Source: Bacteroides pyogenes DSM 20611 = JCM 6294 (GTDB taxonomy: Bacteria; Bacteroidota; Bacteroidia; Bacteroidales; Bacteroidaceae). From it: a stretch of DNA of 64,000 nucleotides. Position 1 is the stretch's first letter. Each line of letters starts with the position of its first letter. The position numbers and the translations under genes were made by a program. The stretch spans positions 134,670-198,669 of the forward strand of contig NZ_KE386623.1 of assembly GCF_000428105.1 (NCBI RefSeq). Direction: 5' to 3'. The notes under the pieces were generated by a model. The model was not told the origin of the DNA. It did not search any database and was given only the letters and a program-made list of their open reading frames with translations. This document shows, in pieces, positions 53,279-61,730 of this stretch.

Positions 53279-56139
53279 GAATCATTGCGATACGATTAAA
53301 GAATCTGACTTCGATAGAGGGGAGCGTAGAACTCGATTTCTCGGCGGAACCTTTGCGATCGGCCGGCATCTTTGCGATTTCGGGGCCTACGGGCGCCGGA
53401 AAATCGACTTTGTTGGACGCTCTTTGTCTGGCGTTGTATGATAAGGCTCCCCGTTTCACCGCTTCCGTAGAAAGCATTGCTCTTGCAGATGTGGGAGAGA
53501 ATCAGGTAAACCAGTCGGATGTGCGGAACATGCTTCGTCGCGGCACGGGCGACGGATATGCGGAAGTCGATTTTCAAGCTGTGGACGGGCACCGTTACCG
53601 ATCGCGTTGGTCGGTAAGGCGGACAAGATACAAAGTAGACGGTTCGTTACAGCCACAAGTGCTGGAGGTGAAGGATCTGGATACCGGAAAGGAATTGCAG
53701 GGGACAAAGAGAGAATTGTTGGCTCAATTGGCGGAACGCACAGGACTGACATACGAGCAGTTTACCCGCACGGTGTTGCTGGCGCAGAATGATTTTGCCA
53801 CTTTCTTGAAATCTAAAGGAGCGGCAAAAGCCGAATTGTTGGAGAAGTTGACAGGAACAGGCATTTACTCGCTCATTTCACAGGAGGTTTTTGCACGGAA
53901 TAAGGCTGTTCAAGAGGAAATGGCACTGATTGAAAGTAAAAAGAATGTCATAGAACTGATACCGGAAGAGGAATTGCTTCTATTGCAAAAGGAGAAAGAG
54001 ACGGAAGGAGAGAAGCGTTCGGAAGGGATCCGGCGATTGGCGGAACTGAACACTCAGTTGACGATAGTAAACTCTTTGAAAACGCAGGAAGAGCTTTGGA
54101 AAAAGAAACAGAATGAGGAGCAGGAAGCGCTTGAGAAAAAGGAAAAAGCGCAAGAAGTTCTGAGTGTACGCGAAGAAGAACTTGCTCGTTTCAAAGAACA
54201 ATGGGAAGCCATACAGCCCGACCTGAGGAAAGCCCGTGAATTGGATGTACAAATCCGTTCTCAGGAGGGAGTGTACGTGCAGTCCGAACGGAGTCTGCAA
54301 GAGATTCGTTCGCAATTGAAAGCGGGAGAGGCGAAATATCGCTCTTTCGACAAGCAATTGAACGATTCTTACCATGTATTGGGTAATTTGCTGAATCATG
54401 GCGGGACGGAAAAGTTGGAGATAGAAGAGGCCGAATCTATTTTGTCGGGTGAAGAAGAACGATTGAAAGAGGAAGAGACAAAGAGCGAGGCTCTTTTGAA
54501 ACGGGTAAACGATTTCGGTTATCCGTCGAAAATGGAGGAACGGAACCGGTTGCAGAAGGAGTTGGAACGTTCGCGGAATATTCGGAAACTGACGGATACC
54601 CGGATGAAAATCGAAGAAGAAAAAAGAAAGCTGGAGAAAGAATCGGGTGAAGTGGCAAATTGTTTAGCCGATTGTGAGTCTGTTCTCAACACGGTTCAGC
54701 GACTTTATGACAATGCCCGTATGGCTGTAGGAAAAGATGTGAAAGCTTTGCGCCGGCAGTTGAAGAAAGGAGAGGCTTGTCCGGTCTGCGGCAGCAAAAA
54801 TCATCCTTATCATGAAGAATCGGAAGCGGTAGATGCGATTTTCCGGAATATGGAACTGGAATATAAAGCGGCATCGGAGGCTTATCGACGGGCGAACAAC
54901 CGGAATATTGCCGTGCAGCGTGATTTGGCCCATCAAAAGAAATTGGAAGAGGAGTTGGCGGCGCAATTGGCTTTGTTGCAAGAAGAAGGGGCGAAAAATG
55001 TGAGCGAAGATGAATTAAAAACCTGCTTGAACGAATTAGAAAAAAAGATTCTGTCATATCGTAACCTGTATGCCGAATGGCAGCAATCGGATGAACTCTT
55101 GAAAAGAAAGCGTGATTATTGCCGGACCCTGCGGACGAATGTTGCTCAGCACCGATTGTTTGTGCAGCAATCTCTTGCTGCCGGAGAACAATTGTCGCTG
55201 TTGCGCCATGCGGTGGCTGCCGAACTTGCTAAGTTTGAGGAAATAGAAAAGGCATTGAACGGCTTGAAGCATGAACGTGCCGGTTTGCTGAAAGGAAAAG
55301 ATGCCGATGAAGCGGAAATTGCGGTGGCTAAAAGAGAGAAAGATTTGACTGTGGCTCTGGATAAAAGCCGACAGGAGGTGGAGAATGTGCGGAACAAACT
55401 TTCCGGTTTGCAAGGAGAAATGAAACAACTATCGGCAGTCATTGACGAACTGAGGGAGCGTCAGCAACGGATCGAGCAGCCCGACCGCCTTGCAGAAGCT
55501 ATTGAAAAGCAACAGGAAGAAAATCTGCATACGGAACGCGCGCTGTCTGTTATCGAAGCGCGCCTATTGCAGCAGGCAAAGAACAGGGCAACTATGGAGG
55601 AGATAGAGAAGGAACTGGCGGATAAAAGTTTGTCTGCAGAGCGTTGGGCCAAATTGAACAAACTGATCGGCAGTGCCGATGGAGCGAAGTTTAAAGTAAT
55701 TGCGCAGAGTTACACGTTGAACTTATTGCTTTGGCACGCCAACAAGCATTTGTCTTACCTTTCCAAACGCTATAAGTTGCAGCAAGTGCCCGAAACCTTA
55801 GGGCTTCAGGTGATCGATCTCGATATGTGCGATGAAGTGAGGACAGTATATTCGCTTTCGGGCGGAGAATCTTTTTTAATTTCGCTGGCGTTGGCACTGG
55901 GATTGTCGTCGCTTTCGAGTAACAATTTGACGGTCGAATCTCTTTTCATCGACGAAGGGTTCGGCTCGCTGGATGCCGATAGTCTGCGTACCGCTATGGA
56001 AGCGTTGGAGCAATTGCAGATGCAGGGGCGGAAGATAGGAGTGATTTCGCACGTACAGGAAATGAGCGAACGAATTGCCGTTCAGGTGCAAGTGCAGAAG
56101 AAAGCGAATGGAAAAAGCGTGATTACCGTCGTAGGGTAA
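53275..56139 (+). CDS. sbcC: Exonuclease subunit SbcC (Rad50-type SMC ATPase)
   Basis: 954 residues. Walker A SGPTGAGKSTLLDALCLAL near residue 40, long coiled coils with the zinc hook EACPVCGSKNHPY near 500, signature YSLSGGESFLISLALALGL, and Walker B ESLFIDEGFGSLDAD at the C-terminus. Partner of SbcD, expressed from the same operon. The 3' end overlaps the convergent phosphoesterase gene by 17 bases. Confidence 0.95.
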   Translation: MRIIAIRLKNLTSIEGSVELDFSAEPLRSAGIFAISGPTGAGKSTLLDALCLALYDKAPRFTASVESIALADVGENQVNQSDVRNMLRRGTGDGYAEVDFQAVDGHRYRSRWSVRRTRYKVDGSLQPQVLEVKDLDTGKELQGTKRELLAQLAERTGLTYEQFTRTVLLAQNDFATFLKSKGAAKAELLEKLTGTGIYSLISQEVFARNKAVQEEMALIESKKNVIELIPEEELLLLQKEKETEGEKRSEGIRRLAELNTQLTIVNSLKTQEELWKKKQNEEQEALEKKEKAQEVLSVREEELARFKEQWEAIQPDLRKARELDVQIRSQEGVYVQSERSLQEIRSQLKAGEAKYRSFDKQLNDSYHVLGNLLNHGGTEKLEIEEAESILSGEEERLKEEETKSEALLKRVNDFGYPSKMEERNRLQKELERSRNIRKLTDTRMKIEEEKRKLEKESGEVANCLADCESVLNTVQRLYDNARMAVGKDVKALRRQLKKGEACPVCGSKNHPYHEESEAVDAIFRNMELEYKAASEAYRRANNRNIAVQRDLAHQKKLEEELAAQLALLQEEGAKNVSEDELKTCLNELEKKILSYRNLYAEWQQSDELLKRKRDYCRTLRTNVAQHRLFVQQSLAAGEQLSLLRHAVAAELAKFEEIEKALNGLKHERAGLLKGKDADEAEIAVAKREKDLTVALDKSRQEVENVRNKLSGLQGEMKQLSAVIDELRERQQRIEQPDRLAEAIEKQQEENLHTERALSVIEARLLQQAKNRATMEEIEKELADKSLSAERWAKLNKLIGSADGAKFKVIAQSYTLNLLLWHANKHLSYLSKRYKLQQVPETLGLQVIDLDMCDEVRTVYSLSGGESFLISLALALGLSSLSSNNLTVESLFIDEGFGSLDADSLRTAMEALEQLQMQGRKIGVISHVQEMSERIAVQVQVQKKANGKSVITVVG

Positions 56140-57289
56140 TTACGGTTATCTCGGGCCAGGCGCCGAACCGGAAGGGAAGCCCTATGTAGCCGATGCCGAT
56201 ATTGACATAGAGCCCGCGCCCCTTTTCCATATACATGCCGCCCCATTCCGGATAGATATAAGCGGAAGGAGAGTATTCGCCTATTTTCAGCTGCATGGCA
56301 TGGGTATGTCCCGCCAGCATCAAGTCGATATTCGATTCGGGAAGAACCTCCCGCCTCCAATGTGTCGGATTATGACTCAGAAGAATCTGAAACAAACCTT
56401 CAGTGCCTTTTATCGCTTTTTTCAGGTCGCCGTGTTGGGAGAAAGGAGGCTCTCCTTCGTTCTCTACGCCGATAAGCGCGATGCTGTCGGTCCCATGCGT
56501 AAGGATGGCATGCGAGTTGTTCAAAAGTTTCCATCCCATTTGCTTCTGTCTGCGTTGAAGTTCTTTTAAATTGTTGATTTCATCCTGTTTGCTTCTCCAG
56601 CGAAAATAAGGACCGTAGTCATGATTGCCTAAAACAGAGTATACTCCGTCCTTTGCTTTCAGACGGGCTAAAATATTCTGGAAACCGTTGAGCTCTATCG
56701 CCCGGTGATTTACCAGATCGCCTGTGAAGACTATCAGATCGGGAGCCTGTTCGTTGACTAAATCTACCAGTTTTTCAATGGCGGCACTGTTGTCTTGCCA
56801 ACTGCCGATGTGAATGTCAGATAGTTGTACGATGCGATATCCGTTGAAACTCTCAGGGAGGAAACCGGAGGAAAAGGTGACTTCTTTCACATCAAATTTT
56901 GTACGTCCGATAAACGATCCGTAAAGAATCATGAACACGGAGAGTGTTGCAAGCGTAAGCCCCGTACCTATAAAGGGTGTTCGTGGCAGTCGAAACCATT
57001 TATGGAAAGGCATGCCAATCAAAGTACAGATGGCTAAAAGCAATTTGGGTGCCGTAAACAGGAAAAACGCAATAGAGAACCAGCCGATTGCCTGACTATG
57101 TTGCTGAATAAAGCCATAATTAGCGAAGCCTACCAGACAAAGCAATCCTGTGGCCAGCAGAAAAGTCGGTATCCAATAGGCTATACGCAACCATCGCTTT
57201 CGGGTAATCCGTATAATGAACCGGAAAAATAGAAAGAGATCCGGCATAATAAGGAAAATCAGCAGAAAAAGGAACACACGTTGCAGCAT
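56123..57289 (-). CDS. Membrane-anchored metallophosphoesterase (YkuE/YaeI-like)
   Basis: 388 residues. Four predicted N-terminal membrane segments (FLFLLIFLIMPDLFLFFRF onward) then a calcineurin-like domain: RIVQLSDIHIGSW, LIVFTGDLVNHRA, VLGNHDYGPYF, LLSHNPTHWRR, and LMLAGHTHAMQ. Related enzymes act on lipid-linked phosphates such as UDP-diacylglucosamine; the substrate here is not known. Convergent with sbcC. Confidence 0.88.
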   Translation of the reverse strand: MLQRVFLFLLIFLIMPDLFLFFRFIIRITRKRWLRIAYWIPTFLLATGLLCLVGFANYGFIQQHSQAIGWFSIAFFLFTAPKLLLAICTLIGMPFHKWFRLPRTPFIGTGLTLATLSVFMILYGSFIGRTKFDVKEVTFSSGFLPESFNGYRIVQLSDIHIGSWQDNSAAIEKLVDLVNEQAPDLIVFTGDLVNHRAIELNGFQNILARLKAKDGVYSVLGNHDYGPYFRWRSKQDEINNLKELQRRQKQMGWKLLNNSHAILTHGTDSIALIGVENEGEPPFSQHGDLKKAIKGTEGLFQILLSHNPTHWRREVLPESNIDLMLAGHTHAMQLKIGEYSPSAYIYPEWGGMYMEKGRGLYVNIGIGYIGLPFRFGAWPEITVITLRR

Positions 57290-57330
57290 AAATATTGTCA
57301 GGAGTTATCAATTATCTTTATTGTTCGGGC

Positions 57331-57906
57331 TCACATCAGTTCTTTCAACTCATTTAAGTTTTTCTTGATTTCCCGAATGCGGTTTAAAAACTTCTTGCGA
57401 TAAACCCATAAGATTAAAGCCAATCCTCCTCCCCACAGGAACATAAAGAATAAAACCGGCAAAGCTCCATATTGCCATACTTCCCAATAAATAAATGACA
57501 ACATGGCCAGTAGCAGCAGATAGCCCACAGCAATCATCCGTTCCCGGATCATCCATCGGTGTACGCGGTTGACGCGCCCGATCACCTCTACCGGCGGCAT
57601 TTCGTCTACTTGGATTTTCCGGAGAAAGCGAAATGTAAATATATCCCAGCAAAATGCGGGAATCAAAGATACAATAACGATTATATAAACAGGATTCAGC
57701 TTGCCATTGAACCATACGTCCGCTATGAGTAAGCATAGTATCGGAAGCGATATCAACAGCAGTTGGAGATTCAGGCGGGCTATGGCATGAATTCCTTTGC
57801 CGGCATGATCTATCAGCTTATTCACTTCTTCCTCTTTGAGTAATTCTTTATTCTTCAGATGTTCGTCAAAGATATTCCACGATTTTTTCAATTCTTCCAA
57901 TTCCAT
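57331..57906 (-). CDS. Membrane protein next to an ECF sigma factor, possible anti-sigma factor
   Basis: 191 residues: a helical cytoplasmic N-terminus (ELEELKKSWNIFDEHLKNKE) and four predicted membrane helices (LQLLLISLPILCLLIADVWF, PVYIIVIVSLIPAFCWDIF, MIAVGYLLLLAMLSFIYW, ALPVLFFMFLWGGGLALIL). Start three bases after the sigma-factor stop on the same strand, so co-expressed. The location suggests anti-sigma function, but I do not recognise a zinc-binding anti-sigma motif. Confidence 0.65.
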   Translation of the reverse strand: MELEELKKSWNIFDEHLKNKELLKEEEVNKLIDHAGKGIHAIARLNLQLLLISLPILCLLIADVWFNGKLNPVYIIVIVSLIPAFCWDIFTFRFLRKIQVDEMPPVEVIGRVNRVHRWMIRERMIAVGYLLLLAMLSFIYWEVWQYGALPVLFFMFLWGGGLALILWVYRKKFLNRIREIKKNLNELKELM

Positions 57907-57909
57907 ATC

Positions 57910-58422
57910 TTATCCTTCCTTTTTCATTTTTCTTAGTTTGTTTTTTATCCGGTTCAGTTTCGTTGCTACGTTGGTTACGCTAAGCCCGGTAATTTCGGCT
58001 ATTTCTTCGTAGCTTTTTTCTTCCAGATAAAGCAGAATAATCGATTTGTCGAGTTGTCCCAATTGGTTTATCATACTGTAAAGCCGTTTCAGCATTTCGT
58101 GCACCGGATCATATCCCTCTTTTCTTTCATTCATTTCCGGAGTAAGGGTAACAATTTCGGGTAGATGTTTGTCTTTGCGCAGAAAACTGATACATGTATT
58201 CAATGCAATGCGGTAAATCCATGTGGAGACTTTACATTCTTTCCGGAATTTGGGATAGGCTTTCCAAAGATTGAGAACTACATCCTGATACAGGTCGTTA
58301 AGGGGCGCATTGGGACGGGCATATAAGTAACATACTTTGTAAATGATCCGTTCGTATTCGCGGATGATTGCCAGAAACTCTTGTTCGACGGAGCGGGTTG
58401 CTTCAGTTATATGCTTGCTCAT
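57910..58422 (-). CDS. ECF-type RNA polymerase sigma factor
   Basis: 170 residues. Region 2: YERIIYKVCYLYARPNAPLN and DLYQDVVLNLWKAYPKFR; region 4: LDKSIILLYLEEKSYEEIAE and ITGLSVTNVATKLNRIKNKL. Typical Bacteroidetes ECF sigma factor. It pairs with the membrane protein that follows. Confidence 0.9.
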   Translation of the reverse strand: MSKHITEATRSVEQEFLAIIREYERIIYKVCYLYARPNAPLNDLYQDVVLNLWKAYPKFRKECKVSTWIYRIALNTCISFLRKDKHLPEIVTLTPEMNERKEGYDPVHEMLKRLYSMINQLGQLDKSIILLYLEEKSYEEIAEITGLSVTNVATKLNRIKNKLRKMKKEG

Positions 58423-58491
58423 GGATTTCTTCGATAGCTTTTCCGGTTAGTTAGTCGTATAAGAAAGGCGAAAATCACATGAAAAGGAAAT

Positions 58492-59421
58492 TTATTGCAA
58501 ATTAGCCGCCAGAAATTTGCGCATTTCTTCAATCGTTTTTCCCCGGCGACGGGCATAATCTTCCAATTGGTCTTCGCCTATTTTCCCTACCGAGAAATAT
58601 TCTGCGGCAGGGTGCGAGAACATCAGTCCGGTGACCGAAGCGTGCGGACGCATCGCTCCGTTTTCGGTAAGTGTAATTCCTATCCGGTTCATCTCCAGGA
58701 GCTCGTCTAACAAGAAATTGACCGATTGGTCGGGAAGTGAGGGGTAGCCTACTGCCGGACGGATGCCTCGATATTTTTCAACCAAAAGCTCGGGTATGGT
58801 CAGGTCTTCATCTTTCGCATACCCCCACGCCACTTTGCGTACATATTCGTGCATCTTTTCGGTTGCCGCTTCCGCCAGACGGTCGGAAAGAGTTTGAACA
58901 AGCAGATGCTTGTACGGGTCTTTCTCATAAAGTCCTTCCATATCGGCATCGATGGAAGAGGCGAAAGCTCCGATCGTATCCGGTATTCCTGACGCTGCCG
59001 GACGAATGAAATCGCTCAGGCACAGGAAAGGACTTTTGTCTCGCTTCGGTGTCTGTTGGCGGAGCAGCGGAAACACGAGCGAATGTCCCGGTTCTTTTTC
59101 TATAATCAGGTTGTCGCCGTCGGAGTTTGCCTTGCAGATTTTGAAAATAAAATTTATCCGATAATCCCTGTCGAGCAAATCGAGCATGCGGTTGGCCTCT
59201 TTGAGAAGCTGCATCGCTTCGGAGGCTTTGCTGCGGTCTTCTTCGGAAAATGTGGTGAGCCATGAAGCGCGGCAGACGTCGCAGCCGTGAATGTTGGCAA
59301 TGGCGGCGAAGCGCGGTTGAAATCCCCAGGCGTGGAAGAAATAAATCCAGTTGATATAGGGGCTGACTTCGTGAACGGCAAAAGATAATTGTTCGCTGAT
59401 TTGTCGCATTGTTCTCTTCAA
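58492..59421 (-). CDS. Stand-alone methionine synthase activation-domain protein
   Basis: 309 residues. The middle and C-terminal parts match the vitamin B12-dependent methionine synthase activation domain: FLCLSDFIRPAASGIPDTIG, ADRLAEAATEKMHEYVRKVA-like segment, WGYAKDEDLTIPELLVEKYRG with the YRGIRPAxGYPS motif, and FSHPAAEYFSVGKIGEDQLE. That domain binds SAM and reactivates oxidised cobalamin in MetH. Here it is a separate protein with an N-terminal extension containing CDVCRASW; it may serve MetH in trans or have another cobalamin role. Confidence 0.82.
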   Translation of the reverse strand: MKRTMRQISEQLSFAVHEVSPYINWIYFFHAWGFQPRFAAIANIHGCDVCRASWLTTFSEEDRSKASEAMQLLKEANRMLDLLDRDYRINFIFKICKANSDGDNLIIEKEPGHSLVFPLLRQQTPKRDKSPFLCLSDFIRPAASGIPDTIGAFASSIDADMEGLYEKDPYKHLLVQTLSDRLAEAATEKMHEYVRKVAWGYAKDEDLTIPELLVEKYRGIRPAVGYPSLPDQSVNFLLDELLEMNRIGITLTENGAMRPHASVTGLMFSHPAAEYFSVGKIGEDQLEDYARRRGKTIEEMRKFLAANLQ

Positions 59422-59515
59422 GTTTTTGTCAATGTGCTTCGGAGCATTCGTTTTTTGGCAAGTCTGCGGAAATTTCCGTGACTTTTTGAGAAACTCTTGC
59501 GGTTTATCGCTTTAG

Positions 59516-60856
59516 TCATTTTTCAAAACGAAGTTCTTGTCCGCAATAGTTCTCGTCTATGCTCCCGTTGTTATATAACAGATGTCCGTTTACAAATGTT
59601 TTTTCCACTTTCCAGTTGAAAGTATGTCCTTCGAACGGACTCCATTTACATTTGCTCCGGATACACTCCGCTGAAACTTTCCAATTGCTGTCGGGACGTA
59701 CCAGAACGAGGTCTGCCTGATATCCCCGGCGGATGTATCCCCTGTTTGCTATCTTGTACATTTCCGCAGGGGCATGGCACATCTTTTCTACTATCTTTTC
59801 GATGGTGAAAACTCCTTTGTCCGCAAGCTCCAGCATGCTGACGAGTGAAAATTGCAGAATCGGTATTCCCGATGCGGCTTTTAAGGCACCTCCTTCTTTC
59901 TCGTTCAGAAGGTGAGGAGCATGGTCGGTGGCAATGGCGTCGATCCGTCCGTCGTTCACGGCATCCCGCAAGGCTTTCCGGTCATCGGCCGTTTTCACCG
60001 CAGGGTTGCATTTGATGCGTCCGCCCAAAACGGCATAGTCTTCTTCTGCAAACATCAGATGCGGAATACATGCTTCCGCCGTAATCCTCTTTTCAGTCAG
60101 AGGCGCCTGAGTGAACAGGTTGAGTTCTTTGGCCGTGGAGATGTGCATAATGTGCAGGCGGGCATTCGTTTCGCGCGCCAGTTGCACGGCAAGCTCGCTC
60201 GAACGGTAGCAGGCTTCGGCCGACCGGATGGCCGGATGAAATTCTAAAGGCACGTTCTCTCCGTATTCTTTTTTATATCTGTCGGTATTTTTCCGGATGG
60301 TTCCCTGGTCTTCGCAATGGGCGGCAATCAGCAAATCCGTACCTCCGAATATATTGCGCAGGCTCGCCGTCCGGTCGACCAGCATATTGCCGGTGCTCGC
60401 TCCCATGTATATTTTCACTCCGCAGACACGGTGCTTATCCAATTGGGGAAGTAATGTATAATTGCTGTTGGTGGCTCCGAAGTAGCAAGAGTAGTTTACG
60501 GAAGACTTTGCCGCCAATAAATCGAACTTCTCATCCAAAGCTTCTAATGTTGTGGTCTGGGGATTGGTGTTGGGCATGTCCATGATGGAAGTGATGCCTC
60601 CTGCGGCTGCGGCATGGCTTTCGGTTGTTATGTCCGCTTTATGAGTCAGTCCCGGATCGCGGAAATGGACGTGCTCGTCGATCACGCCCGGTAAAAGATA
60701 GCATCCCGCGGCATCTATCACCTCTTCACATGAATCGGCGGGGAGTTGGCCGTCTACCAAGATTTCAGCTATTTTTTCACCTTCGATAACCACCGAGGCC
60801 GCCACTTTCCTGCCTTCGTTTACGAGAATGGCGTTTTGAATCAATATGCGTTTCAT
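59516..60856 (-). CDS. pyrC: Dihydroorotase
   Basis: About 446 residues from ATG 60856 (MKRILIQNAILVNEGRKVAA). Metal ligands: LPGVIDEHVHFRDPGLTHKA (HxH), the following helix DITTESHAAAAGGITSIMDM, LHIMHISTAKE, and IDAIATDHAPHLLNEKE (DHAPH). The type III dihydroorotase/allantoinase layout; dihydroorotase is favoured, third step of pyrimidine synthesis. ATG overlaps the stop of the glycosyltransferase (ATGA). Confidence 0.88.
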   Translation of the reverse strand: MKRILIQNAILVNEGRKVAASVVIEGEKIAEILVDGQLPADSCEEVIDAAGCYLLPGVIDEHVHFRDPGLTHKADITTESHAAAAGGITSIMDMPNTNPQTTTLEALDEKFDLLAAKSSVNYSCYFGATNSNYTLLPQLDKHRVCGVKIYMGASTGNMLVDRTASLRNIFGGTDLLIAAHCEDQGTIRKNTDRYKKEYGENVPLEFHPAIRSAEACYRSSELAVQLARETNARLHIMHISTAKELNLFTQAPLTEKRITAEACIPHLMFAEEDYAVLGGRIKCNPAVKTADDRKALRDAVNDGRIDAIATDHAPHLLNEKEGGALKAASGIPILQFSLVSMLELADKGVFTIEKIVEKMCHAPAEMYKIANRGYIRRGYQADLVLVRPDSNWKVSAECIRSKCKWSPFEGHTFNWKVEKTFVNGHLLYNNGSIDENYCGQELRFEK

Positions 60857-61596
60857 TTCTTTTTCGGATAAGGATGGAACCAACTGTTTACTTTCATTGT
60901 GATTACTCCGAATACGGCTTCGCCGAAAATGCTGCTGTTCATCTTCGATGTTCCGAGTTCGCGGTTAATGAAGATGACAGGCACCTCGATGATTTTAAAT
61001 CCGGATTTGTAGGCTGTGAATTTCATTTCAATCTGGAAGGCGTATCCTTTGAAGCGTATCTGATCCAAATCGATGGCTTCCAGCACTTGGCGGCGGTAAC
61101 ATACGAAACCGGCGGTGGTGTCGTGGACGGGAATGCCTGTGATGACACGCACATACTTGGAAGCGAAATACGACATCAATACCCGCCCCATCGGCCAATT
61201 GACCACGTTTACGCCGCTTACGTAGCGTGAACCTACGGAAACGTCTCCTCCTTCTTCCGCGCAGGCTTTATACAGGCGGGGAAGATCATTGGGATTGTGG
61301 CTGAAATCGGCGTCCATCTCGAAAATATATTCGTAGCTATGCGCGAGCGCCCATTTGAAGCCTGCGATGTACGCCGTTCCCAATCCGAGTTTTCCGCTGC
61401 GTTCTATCATAAACAAGCGTTCGGGGAACTCTTGTTGCAAGGTCTTTACAATAGCTGCCGTACCGTCGGGCGAACCGTCTTCTATCACTAATATATGGAA
61501 GACTTTCTCCAAACCGAAGACTGCGCGAATGATGTTTTCGATGTTTTCCCGTTCGTTATAAGTCGGGATGATGACGATGCTATCGGATGTTTGCAT
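60853..61596 (-). CDS. Polyprenol-phosphate mannosyltransferase-like GT2 enzyme
   Basis: 247 residues. VIIPTYNERENIENIIRAVF opens a GT-A fold, followed by LVIEDGSPDGTAAIV, FEMDADFSHNPNDLP (DxD) and GSRYVSGVNVVNWPMGR; these are the hallmarks of dolichol-phosphate mannose synthase-type proteins. No C-terminal membrane domain. It likely transfers a sugar from a nucleotide donor to a polyprenyl phosphate. Coupled to pyrC. Confidence 0.9.
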   Translation of the reverse strand: MQTSDSIVIIPTYNERENIENIIRAVFGLEKVFHILVIEDGSPDGTAAIVKTLQQEFPERLFMIERSGKLGLGTAYIAGFKWALAHSYEYIFEMDADFSHNPNDLPRLYKACAEEGGDVSVGSRYVSGVNVVNWPMGRVLMSYFASKYVRVITGIPVHDTTAGFVCYRRQVLEAIDLDQIRFKGYAFQIEMKFTAYKSGFKIIEVPVIFINRELGTSKMNSSIFGEAVFGVITMKVNSWFHPYPKKK

Positions 61597-61730
61597 ATAA
61601 ACTTGTAATTTGAAGACAAATATAACGCTTTTCCTTTCGTTAAAGGAAAAACTAAGGATAATTTAGTACTTTTGCGGTGGATTTTCATTGCATGGTACCA
61701 CGGGTTTTTACAAATTCGTGGCGAGTTAAT